A DNA stretch of 64,000 nt from an uncultured Collinsella sp. (GTDB lineage Bacteria; Actinomycetota; Coriobacteriia; Coriobacteriales; Coriobacteriaceae). Under the pieces are notes generated by a model, which worked only from the letters and a program-made list of their open reading frames with translations, was not told the origin of the DNA and ran no database searches. The DNA lies in contig CABUDI010000002.1 in the NCBI GenBank assembly GCA_902490305.1, positions 62,001 through 126,000 on the forward strand, written 5' to 3'. A program made the translations under genes and the position numbers. This document shows positions 32,662-39,368 of this stretch, in pieces; the first letter of the stretch is position 1; every line of letters begins with the position of its first letter.

Positions 32662-33568
32662 TGCCGAACGAGTGACGTTCACCAAGAAAAAGAAGACGGT
32701 CACCTGCCCCGTGCCCTTGGCACCGCTTGCCGACACGCATGCGCATCTGCTTTCGTTTTGGGGCAAAGAAGTGCCTGAGACACTCGTGCGTGCCAAGGCG
32801 GCGGGCATCGACCTGTTGGTGACGATGTTCGACCCCATCGCTGACAAACGCAGCGTGACGGACTATAGCGACTGGCTCGTGCGCGAAATTCTGCCGATGC
32901 AGGATATCCCGCAGATCAAGTATCTTGCCGGCGTGCATCCGTATGGCGCACCGGACTATACCGACGACGTTCACGCACAGGTCGTTGCCGCGCTCGATGA
33001 CCCTTTGTGCGCCGGTATCGGCGAGATCGGTCTGGACTACCACATGGATTACGACGACGACATCGCGCCGGCGCCCCATAGCGTGCAGATTGACTGCATG
33101 GCGCGCCAGCTCGAGCTTGCCGTGTGCCGTAACGTGCCGGTGGAGCTGCATCTGCGTCACGAGGACACGGACCAGGAGCGTACCTCGCACGTGGACGCCT
33201 ACAACGTGCTTCGTGAGGTAGGCGTGCCCCAGGCCGGTTGTGTGCTGCACTGCTTTGGCGAGGACCGCGCCACGATGGAGCGCTTTGTGGAGCTGGGCTG
33301 CTATATCGCCTATGGTGGTGCGGCCACCTTTAAGCGCAACGACGATGTGCGCGAGGCATTTGCGGCAACCCCACTCGATCGAATTTTGTTCGAGACGGAT
33401 TGCCCGTATATGGCTCCGGAGCCCATCCGCGGTCTTGAATGCGAGCCCGCAATGATCTCCATTACGGCAAACGCGCTGGTTAACGACCGTGTCGATCGCA
33501 CTGGTGAGGACGCCGAAACAATCGCGCAAGCCGCTTGGGAAAATGCCTGCAAACTTTTTCAAAAATAG
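32651..33568 (+). CDS. TatD-family metal-dependent hydrolase
   Basis: 305 residues, TIM-barrel amidohydrolase of the TatD DNase/hydrolase type. Metal ligands are all present: ADTHAHL (His-x-His), GEIGLDY (Glu), ELHLRH and VLHCF (His), LFETDCPYMAPEP (Asp). It has an N-terminal extension of ~25 residues with KKKK and a ~20-residue insert rich in Asp (YHMDYDDDIAPAP) relative to minimal TatD. The start ATGATG at 32651 overlaps the end of rsmA. In other bacteria tatD often lies next to rsmA or metG, as here. Substrate unknown. Confidence 0.9.
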   Translation: MMPNAERVTFTKKKKTVTCPVPLAPLADTHAHLLSFWGKEVPETLVRAKAAGIDLLVTMFDPIADKRSVTDYSDWLVREILPMQDIPQIKYLAGVHPYGAPDYTDDVHAQVVAALDDPLCAGIGEIGLDYHMDYDDDIAPAPHSVQIDCMARQLELAVCRNVPVELHLRHEDTDQERTSHVDAYNVLREVGVPQAGCVLHCFGEDRATMERFVELGCYIAYGGAATFKRNDDVREAFAATPLDRILFETDCPYMAPEPIRGLECEPAMISITANALVNDRVDRTGEDAETIAQAAWENACKLFQK

Positions 33569-33571
33569 TTC

Positions 33572-33600
33572 TTGCGTTCGTGGTGGCGCTCCGTTATCCT
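33572..33600 (+). promoter_or_regulatory. tRNA-Leu promoter
   Basis: TTGCGT (33572-33577), 17-bp spacer, TATCCT (33595-33600), 11 bp before the tRNA. Confidence 0.75.
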
Positions 33601-33611
33601 AATTCCTGCAC

Positions 33612-33698
33612 GCGGGCGTGGCGGAATTGGCAGACGCGTACGGTTCAGGTCCGTATGGGGGCAACCCCATGAAGGTTCAAGTCCTTTCGCCCGCACCA
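33612..33698 (+). tRNA. tRNA-Leu (CAG)
   Basis: 87 nt class II tRNA: acceptor GCGGGCG/CGCCCGC, long variable arm (TGGGGGCAACCCCA), T arm with GGTTCAAGTCC, anticodon CAG in TTCAGGT, encoded CCA. Its last 18 bases recur at 33871-33888. Confidence 0.97.
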
Positions 33699-33930
33699 TT
33701 GATTGAAAAAGCTCCCAGCAATGGGGGCTTTTTTTGTTATGGGCTCATCGCGGGGACTTGAACCTGCGAAGGAGCGAGCGTAAAGAAAACGCGGAGCGTT
33801 TTTAGCGAGCTGGCGAGGACGCCGGCAGGCGGGCGAAGCCGGTGCGGATCCGCGAAGCGGATACGCGGACGTCCTTTCGCCCGCACCATTAAATGAAAGA
33901 GCTCCCAGCAATGGGGGCTTTTTTGTTATG
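33681..33930. repeat. tRNA-Leu-linked non-coding element (family B)
   Basis: The tRNA 3' end plus its terminator (33681-33741) recurs at 33871-33930 with a few changes (period 190 bp). Between the copies, GGACTTGAACC (33754-33764) is the exact antisense of this tRNA's own T-arm GGTTCAAGTCC (33674-33684). A structured core follows (33765-33870) with AACGC-GGA-GCGTT and GGATCCGCGAAGCGGATACG hairpins. A core of similar layout follows tRNA-Ser. Confidence 0.8.
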
Positions 33931-33987
33931 CACGATCTCCTTGGACGGGTATCCTAATGGCAACGTGTGCCTATCAGAGGAGAGACC

Positions 33988-34926
33988 ATGCTGTTTTCCG
34001 GTATCATCGCCGCCCTTACCAGCCTTTTGATTCCCATCATCATCCTGTTGCTGCTGCTCCCCAACGCCTGTTATGTCGTTGAACAGCAGCACGCCGTAAT
34101 CATCGAGCGCTTGGGTAAGTTCAACCGTATCGTCAACGCGGGCTTCCACGTGAAGGTGCCCGTGATCGACCGCAAGGCCGCCACGGTGAGCCTGCGCACC
34201 ATGAAAAACGGTTTTGGCATCGACGTTAAGACCCAGGACAACGTGACCATTGGCCTTGAGGTCTCCGCTCAGTACCACGTGAGCTATGACATGGGCGCCG
34301 GCCCGGCAGATTCGGGCATCTACAAGAGCTACTATATGCTGCAGGAGCCCGTCGACCAGATGCGCGACTTCATCACCGACGCCCTGCGCTCCTCCATCCC
34401 CGTCTACACACTCGATGAGGTCTTTGCCAAGAAGGATGACATCGCCAAGGATGTCAACGCTACCGTTTCCGAGCAGATGGCCGCCTACGGCTTCACCCTC
34501 GTGTCGACGCTCATCACCAAAATCGCACTGCCGACCGAGGTCGAGAACTCCATGAACGACATCAACGCCGCCCAGCGCAAGCGCGCTGCGGCACAGGAGC
34601 TCGCCGAGGCAGACCGCATCAAGCGCGTCACCGAGGCGACCGCCGAGGCTGAGGCATTGGAAAAGGCGGGCGAGGGCATCGCCAACCAGCGCAAAGCCAT
34701 CGCGCTGGGTATCAAAGATTCGCTCGAGATCATCCAGGAGACGGGTGTCGGCAATGACGAGGCCAACCAACTGTTCATGTTTACGCAGTGGTCCGAGATG
34801 ATGACGGAGTTCGCTCGCACGGGTAAAACCTCGACGGTCGTGCTGCCGAGTGACTTTTCGCAGTCGGCCTCGATGTTCGAGCAGATGCTGACCGCCGGCA
34901 AAGTTCAAAACGATTCGAAGGAGTAA
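33988..34926 (+). CDS. SPFH/Band 7 (stomatin-like) membrane protein
   Basis: 312 residues. An N-terminal membrane helix (about 4-26) is followed by the SPFH domain: YVVEQQHAVIIERLGKFN, GFHVKVPVIDR, TQDNVTIGLEVSAQYHV. A helical coiled-coil region follows (about 190-240, INAAQRKRAAAQELAEADR). This places it among stomatin/prohibitin-like proteins that form membrane scaffolds; the exact role is unknown. I start at ATG 33988 after AGAGGAGAG rather than at an in-frame ATG 21 bases upstream, which lies before that ribosome site. rlmH follows six bases after. Confidence 0.9.
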   Translation: MLFSGIIAALTSLLIPIIILLLLLPNACYVVEQQHAVIIERLGKFNRIVNAGFHVKVPVIDRKAATVSLRTMKNGFGIDVKTQDNVTIGLEVSAQYHVSYDMGAGPADSGIYKSYYMLQEPVDQMRDFITDALRSSIPVYTLDEVFAKKDDIAKDVNATVSEQMAAYGFTLVSTLITKIALPTEVENSMNDINAAQRKRAAAQELAEADRIKRVTEATAEAEALEKAGEGIANQRKAIALGIKDSLEIIQETGVGNDEANQLFMFTQWSEMMTEFARTGKTSTVVLPSDFSQSASMFEQMLTAGKVQNDSKE

Positions 34927-34932
34927 ACGCGC

Positions 34933-35403
34933 GTGAAATACACCGTCGTTTGCGTCGGTAAGCTCAAGGAGCGCTTTTGGAAGGACGCGTGCGCTGAGTA
35001 CACCAAGCGCCTAGGTGCCTATGCCAAGGTTGATATCCGCGAGGTGGCCGATATCGACCCGGCTAAGGCGGGCGGCGTGGATGCCGCACGCGACAAGGAG
35101 GGGGCGGCAATTCTTGCTGCATTGCCGTCTCGGGCGCATGTGATCCTGCTGGCTATCGAGGGCAAGGAGCGTTCGAGTGAGGAGCTCTCGGCTCGGCTCG
35201 ACGATCTTATGCTGCGAGGCAGCAGCGACATTGCCTTTGTAATCGGCGGTTCGGACGGCGTGAGTGATGAGGTGCGCGCCCGCGCCGACGAGATGCTCAG
35301 CTTTGGACGCATTACCTTGCCTCATAACCTGGCGCGTGTGGTGCTGCTAGAGCAGATTTACCGTGCCTGCAAGATCAGTCGTGGCGAGCCGTATCACAAA
35401 TAG
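34933..35403 (+). CDS. rlmH: 23S rRNA pseudouridine-1915 N3-methyltransferase
   Basis: SPOUT-class methyltransferase that modifies helix 69 of 23S rRNA; 156 residues, full length. It has the family signatures KLKERFWKDACAEY, LLAIEGKERSSEEL, VIGGSDGVSDEV (SAM-binding knot), FGRITLPHNLARVVLLEQIYRA and C-terminal GEPYHK. GTG start at 34933, seven bases after the SPFH gene stop; translational coupling is likely. Followed by proC after 73 bp. Confidence 0.96.
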   Translation: MKYTVVCVGKLKERFWKDACAEYTKRLGAYAKVDIREVADIDPAKAGGVDAARDKEGAAILAALPSRAHVILLAIEGKERSSEELSARLDDLMLRGSSDIAFVIGGSDGVSDEVRARADEMLSFGRITLPHNLARVVLLEQIYRACKISRGEPYHK

Positions 35404-35476
35404 GTTGGCAATACGAAACAATGGCGTGGGACAATACCTTTCGTTTCGAGGAATGTGTCTGAAAGGACTATGTGAT

Positions 35477-36247
35477 ATGAAAATTGGATTTGTCGGTTTT
35501 GGCAATATGGCGAGCGCTATGGCTGATGGCTGGATCGCTGCCGGTGTAGCTGCGAGCGACATGTGCGCCTGTGCGGGTCGCTACGACGCACTGGTTGAGC
35601 GCTGTGAGGCGCGCGGGATGGCCGCTTGCCACGATGCCGCTGAGGTTGTCGCCGCATCCGATATCGTGGTCGCTGCGGTCAAGCCGTACATGATTGAGAA
35701 GGTATTCGCCCCGCTCAAGGATGCTCTTGCCAAAAAGGTCGTTCTGTCGGTTGCCTGGACCTGGGACAGTGCCAAGTGGGAGCAGGTCCTGCCGGGCGTC
35801 GCGCATATCTCGACGGTGCCCAACACGCCGGTTTCGGTGGGCGAGGGTGTCATCGCCTGCGAAAAGTCCTCTACGCTCAACGGCGAGCAGCGTGCTGTTG
35901 TGCTCGACCTGCTCGGTAAGCTTGGCGCTGTCGTCGAGCTCGATACGAGCCTGCTGTTTGTGGGTGGCACGGTGGGTGGTTGCGCTCCGGCATTCGTTGC
36001 CATGGCGATCGAGGCCCTGGGCGATGCGGCGGTCAAGCACGGTATCCCGCGTGCCGATGCCTATCGTATTGTGAGCCAGATGGTGCTGGGTACGGCAAAG
36101 CTGCAGCTTGCAACCGGTCAGCACCCCGCAGCGATGAAGGATGCCGTGTGCTCGCCCGGCGGTGCCACCATCAAGGGCGTCGTTGCGCTCGAGGACGCCG
36201 GCATGCGCAGCGCCCTAGTCAAGGCAATCGACGCAACCCTCCAGTAA
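35477..36247 (+). CDS. proC: Pyrroline-5-carboxylate reductase
   Basis: Last step of proline synthesis: reduces pyrroline-5-carboxylate with NAD(P)H. 256 residues, slightly short of the usual 265-275. Rossmann motif GFVGFGNMASAMADGW, substrate-side VPNTPVSVGEG, and the signature SPGGATIKGVVALEDAGMR. ATG 35477 follows GAAAGGAC. Followed by a nested palindrome within ten bases of the stop. Confidence 0.94.
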   Translation: MKIGFVGFGNMASAMADGWIAAGVAASDMCACAGRYDALVERCEARGMAACHDAAEVVAASDIVVAAVKPYMIEKVFAPLKDALAKKVVLSVAWTWDSAKWEQVLPGVAHISTVPNTPVSVGEGVIACEKSSTLNGEQRAVVLDLLGKLGAVVELDTSLLFVGGTVGGCAPAFVAMAIEALGDAAVKHGIPRADAYRIVSQMVLGTAKLQLATGQHPAAMKDAVCSPGGATIKGVVALEDAGMRSALVKAIDATLQ

Positions 36248-36253
36248 AACCGA

Positions 36254-36400
36254 CCAAAAAGGGACAGGTTTATGTTGGCAGGTTTTTCCTGCGGTTTTGT
36301 CCTTTTAGCGAAAAGCGCCCCGCAACTGGCTCAATTCCAGTTGCGGGGCGCTTACGTTTGCCCAGATAAAACCGACCAAAACAAACCTGTCCCTTTTTGG
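36254..36400. repeat. Nested palindrome after proC
   Basis: CCAAAAAGGGACAGGTTT (36254-36271) and its perfect complement (36383-36400) enclose a second perfect 17-bp stem AAGCGCCCCGCAACTGG (36313-36329) / complement (36337-36353) with loop CTCAATT. AAAACCGACCAAAA also occurs directly repeated on both sides. It has the outer/inner architecture of family A but unrelated sequence. It ends five bases before the stop of a small minus-strand gene. Confidence 0.85.
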
Positions 36401-36404
36401 CGAG

Positions 36405-36578
36405 TTAGTCCCAGAAGCTGTCTTCTTCGTCCTCGGACTTGGGGCCGCGGTCGACATACATCTTATGGGTGCGCTTCTCCATTACAAAGGCAAGAATCGC
36501 AAACAGCAGGATGCCGCCGGCGAAAAGGATGGCAAAACCGGTGCGGGTGCCAAACAAAAAGGAAAAAACTGCGTCCAT
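36405..36578 (-). CDS. Small single-pass membrane protein (57 aa)
   Basis: A 57-codon minus-strand frame starting at ATG 36578, with AAGAAGG six bases upstream. One strongly hydrophobic helix (about 14-33, GFAILFAGGILLFAILAFV), then a basic patch MEKRTHK and an acidic C-terminus (SEDEEDSFWD). The pattern of anchor, positive patch and acidic tail suggests Nout-Cin topology. A minus-strand TATACT lies at 36623-36628. No family recognised. Translated codons look normal for this genome and the ribosome site is good, so I judge it a real gene. Divergent from serS, perhaps sharing its regulatory region. Confidence 0.78.
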   Translation of the reverse strand: MDAVFSFLFGTRTGFAILFAGGILLFAILAFVMEKRTHKMYVDRGPKSEDEEDSFWD

Positions 36579-36689
36579 TGGGTGCCTTCTTGCGTAGTTG
36601 AGTTGGGTCGTAAACGCTCATAAGTATATACTTGCCCATACATGTACAAGGTTGCAACCTAAATGGAATGTATATCGCCGGAGGATCTA

Positions 36690-37973
36690 ATGCTTGATAT
36701 CAAGTTTGTTCGCGAGAACCCCGATGCCATCGATGTCGCCATGGCTAACCGCCAGACGTCTTGGGATCGCGAGAAGTTCTTTGAGCTCGACGACGAGCGT
36801 CGTGCCGTCATCACCGAGGTCGAGGAACTTCAAGCCACGCGCAACGCCGAGTCCAAGAAGATCGGCGCCCTGATGAAGGAGGGCAAGAAGGACGAGGCCG
36901 AGGCCGCCAAGGAGGCCGTGCGCGCCGTCAACGAGAAGATTGACGGTCTGGCCGAGCGCCGCACCGCCCTCGAGCAGGAGCAGTACGACTTCATGGCTCA
37001 CCTGCCCAACATTCCGTGCGATGCCACCCCGTACGGTAAGGACGAGGACGAGAACATCGAGCGTCGCCGCTGGGGCACCCCGCGCGAGTTCGACTTCGAC
37101 TTTAAGCCGCACTGGGACCTGGGCACCGATCTGGACATCCTCGACTTCGAGCGCGGCAACAAGCTCTCCGGCAGCCGCTTCACCGTTCTCGGTGGCGCCG
37201 GCGCCCGCCTGGAGCGCGCCCTTATCAACTTCTTCCTGGACACGCACACGAGCCGTGGCTTCAAGGAGTGGTGGCCGCCTATCGTCGTCAAGCGTCAGAC
37301 CATGTTCGGTACGGGCCAGCTGCCCAAGTTCGAGGACGACGCCTATCACGTCTCGGGCGACAACTTCCTGATCCCCACCGCCGAGGTCGTGCTCACCAAC
37401 CTGCACGCCGGCGAGGTTCTCGACGCCGACACCCTGCCGCGCCGCTACACCGCCTTCACCCCCTGCTTCCGCGAGGAGGCCGGTTCCGCCGGCCGTGACA
37501 CCCGCGGCATCATCCGTCAGCACGAGTTCGACAAGGTCGAGATGGTCAAGTTTGCCAAGCCGGAGGAGTCCGACGAGGAGCTCGAGAGCATGACCGCCGA
37601 GGCCGAGTACCTGCTGCAGCAGCTGGGTCTTCCGTATCGCGTGATTAGCCTGTGCACCGGCGACCTGGGCTTCTCTGCCCGTCAGACCTATGACGTCGAG
37701 GTCTGGCTGCCGAGCTACAACGCCTACAAGGAGATCAGCTCCTGCTCCAACTGCGGTGACTTCCAGGCCCGTCGCGCCAACATCAAGTATCGCGACCCCG
37801 AGAACTTCAAGGGTTCGCGCTACCTGCACACCCTTAACGGTTCCGGCCTGCCGGCTGGTCGTACCATGGCTGCCATTCTGGAGAACTACCAGAACGCCGA
37901 CGGCACCATCACGATCCCCGAGGTCCTGCGTCCCTACATGGGCGGCCTCGAGAAGATTGAGCCGGTCGCGTAA
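36690..37973 (+). CDS. serS: Seryl-tRNA synthetase
   Basis: Class II synthetase, 427 residues. An N-terminal coiled-coil arm (about 30-105) binds the long variable arm of tRNA-Ser. Catalytic core: motif 2 TPCFREEAGSAGRDTRGIIR with QHEFDKVE, and motif 3 NGSGLPAGRTMAAILENYQ. ATG 36690 (MLDIKFVREN) follows GGAGGA; an ATG 27 bases upstream lacks a site. Upstream DNA holds palindromes AGTATATACT (36623-36632) and AGGTTGCAACCT (36649-36660) and no T-box. A GC hairpin follows the gene. Confidence 0.96.
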   Translation: MLDIKFVRENPDAIDVAMANRQTSWDREKFFELDDERRAVITEVEELQATRNAESKKIGALMKEGKKDEAEAAKEAVRAVNEKIDGLAERRTALEQEQYDFMAHLPNIPCDATPYGKDEDENIERRRWGTPREFDFDFKPHWDLGTDLDILDFERGNKLSGSRFTVLGGAGARLERALINFFLDTHTSRGFKEWWPPIVVKRQTMFGTGQLPKFEDDAYHVSGDNFLIPTAEVVLTNLHAGEVLDADTLPRRYTAFTPCFREEAGSAGRDTRGIIRQHEFDKVEMVKFAKPEESDEELESMTAEAEYLLQQLGLPYRVISLCTGDLGFSARQTYDVEVWLPSYNAYKEISSCSNCGDFQARRANIKYRDPENFKGSRYLHTLNGSGLPAGRTMAAILENYQNADGTITIPEVLRPYMGGLEKIEPVA

Positions 37974-37996
37974 CTTGGCTGCATAGGGGATATGCA

Positions 37997-38020
37997 AGGG
38001 CGCTCCTTCGGGGGCGCCCT
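37997..38020 (+). terminator. Hairpin after serS
   Basis: AGGGCGCTCC (37997-38006) and GGGGCGCCCT (38011-38020) with a TTCG tetraloop, followed by ATTTCG. Stable but with a poor T-tract. Confidence 0.65.
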
Positions 38021-38146
38021 ATTTCGTGCGCAGATCCATACCATGCCGTGCGGACAGCTCGATAGAAAACACACGAACAAACGTTCTGTATACATGCATT
38101 TACCTGCTATGCTTTTGCTAACTAAGAGCAAGAGAAAGGGGATGTG

Positions 38147-38524
38147 ATGGAGCTGTTCGACGAGCGGGTTGTGTTGTTCCAGAGTGATGAGGGCGGGGAG
38201 CACCTGCTGGTAACGTGCGAGCCGTCGGGTATGGGTGGCTTGGTGGTTCGGCAGACGAGTGAGGGACCATTGACGCAATGGTGCTTTGAGGAGTCGCCGC
38301 ATGTGGTCGAGACCTTTGTGACGCACGTGGGGCTTGTGGCGCTGGAGCACTTCTATGGAGTTGGGACTTCCAACCAGGTCGCGCGCATGCTGAGCATCTC
38401 GTTTGCCGATTATGATTGTGCCCAGCGGGTGAGATCGCTCCTGAGGGAACTTGATGCCAAGTTTGACGTGATCGAAAAGCCAATCGATCGTACGGGGAAC
38501 GGCGGTATATGCGGAGCAGCATGA
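38147..38524 (+). CDS. Hypothetical protein, unrecognised
   Basis: 125 residues from ATG 38147 (a GTG lies one codon before), after AGAAAGGGGA. No family recognised. It has no signal peptide or membrane segment. The N-terminal half looks beta-rich (RVVLFQSDEGGEHLLVTCEPSG), the C-terminal half helical (SFADYDCAQRVRSLLRELDAKFDVIEKP). Compact and acidic, cytosolic. It is alone between serS and the tRNA-Arg cluster; its 3' end lies 36 bp before the -35 of the first tRNA promoter. Normal codon use supports a real gene. Confidence 0.6.
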   Translation: MELFDERVVLFQSDEGGEHLLVTCEPSGMGGLVVRQTSEGPLTQWCFEESPHVVETFVTHVGLVALEHFYGVGTSNQVARMLSISFADYDCAQRVRSLLRELDAKFDVIEKPIDRTGNGGICGAA

Positions 38525-38560
38525 CAAAACTGCGTTTCACAAAAAAGTTTGAGATTGAGC

Positions 38561-38590
38561 TTGACTCCAATAAGCTAAAGTGGTTTTATA
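38561..38590 (+). promoter_or_regulatory. Promoter of first tRNA-Arg
   Basis: TTGACT (38561-38566), ~18-bp spacer, TTTATA (38585-38590), 11 bp before the tRNA. Confidence 0.65.
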
Positions 38591-38601
38591 TGTCTTGCGC
38601 T

Positions 38602-38678
38602 GCGGCGTTACCTCAGCTGGATAGAGGGTCTGACTACGAATCAGAACGTCATAGGTTCGAATCCTATACGCCGCACCA
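38602..38678 (+). tRNA. tRNA-Arg (ACG), copy 1
   Basis: 77 nt with encoded CCA: acceptor GCGGCGT/ACGCCGC, anticodon loop CTACGAA (ACG, read as ICG after deamination), T arm ATAGG-TTCGAAT-CCTAT. Identical to two further copies. A terminator stem around GCCTCCGGCAACGGGGGC follows. Confidence 0.98.
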
Positions 38679-38732
38679 ATTGAACTTGAAGCCTCCGGCA
38701 ACGGGGGCTTTTCTTTTACGCCGGCACCGCAC

Positions 38733-38772
38733 GGATTCGAACCTCGGTCGAGGCGCGAGCATCTTAATCATC
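38733..38772. repeat. Truncated family B remnant after tRNA-Arg copy 1
   Basis: GGATTCGAACC (38733-38743) is the exact antisense of the tRNA-Arg T-arm. It is followed by TCGGTCGAGGCGCGAGC, resembling the start of the family B core, then degenerates. Confidence 0.6.
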
Positions 38773-38800
38773 ACTTCGTAAAATTTTTCCAAATTGTCGC

Positions 38801-38829
38801 TTGACCCATCGAGGGGTCACGTGCATAAT
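38801..38829 (+). promoter_or_regulatory. Promoter of second tRNA-Arg
   Basis: TTGACC (38801-38806), 17-bp spacer, CATAAT (38824-38829). The sequence around the -10 (GTGCATAATAATC) is repeated before copy 3. Confidence 0.85.
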
Positions 38830-38841
38830 AATCCGTGCGTT

Positions 38842-38918
38842 GCGGCGTTACCTCAGCTGGATAGAGGGTCTGACTACGAATCAGAACGTCATAGGTTCGA
38901 ATCCTATACGCCGCACCA
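38842..38918 (+). tRNA. tRNA-Arg (ACG), copy 2
   Basis: Identical in sequence to copies 1 and 3, CCA encoded. Has its own promoter and a terminator stem AGCCTCCGGTAACGGAGGCT followed by TTTC. Confidence 0.98.
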
Positions 38919-39065
38919 ACTGAGCTTTAAAGCCTCCGGTAACGGAGGCTTTTCTTATATGTCGACATACTTGAGGAGTTGCTTTCGCCGTGTTTGAAAG
39001 TATCGAGTCGATCGACTGCATCAAATGAGTAAAAATCAAATTCAATAACTTTTTTTGAAAAACGC

Positions 39066-39094
39066 TTGACCTTTATTCAGTCCATGTGCATAAT
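39066..39094 (+). promoter_or_regulatory. Promoter of third tRNA-Arg
   Basis: TTGACC (39066-39071), 17-bp spacer, CATAAT (39089-39094), with an AT-rich upstream stretch. Confidence 0.85.
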
Positions 39095-39106
39095 AATCAA
39101 CAAGTC

Positions 39107-39183
39107 GCGGCGTTACCTCAGCTGGATAGAGGGTCTGACTACGAATCAGAACGTCATAGGTTCGAATCCTATACGCCGCACCA
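39107..39183 (+). tRNA. tRNA-Arg (ACG), copy 3
   Basis: Third identical copy with encoded CCA. The ~45 bases after it are nearly the same as those after copy 1, so tRNA and terminator were duplicated as a unit. Confidence 0.98.
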
Positions 39184-39237
39184 ATTGAACTTGAAGCCTT
39201 CGGCAACGGGGGCTTTTCTTTTATGTCGCCGCTGCAT

Positions 39238-39275
39238 GGATTCGAACCTCGGTCGAGGCGCGGGCGTGAAGCGGA
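39238..39275. repeat. Truncated family B remnant after tRNA-Arg copy 3
   Basis: GGATTCGAACC (39238-39248), antisense of the tRNA T-arm, followed by TCGAGGCGCGGGCGTGAAGC, which aligns with the start of the core after tRNA-Ser (GAGAGGGCACGGGCGTTAAG). Confidence 0.68.
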
Positions 39276-39368
39276 CGATTTCTTATCGACTCGTGTAAGA
39301 TTCCGAGTAGGTATCGCGGCCTATCCGCGACCGCTCCTTCTCTAGACGACCGATCAGGGTGATATTTC

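Noticed and set aside
38733..38770. Minus-strand tRNA suggested by the antisense T-arm
   Set aside because: Only the T-arm is matched; no acceptor, D or anticodon arm can be drawn on that strand.
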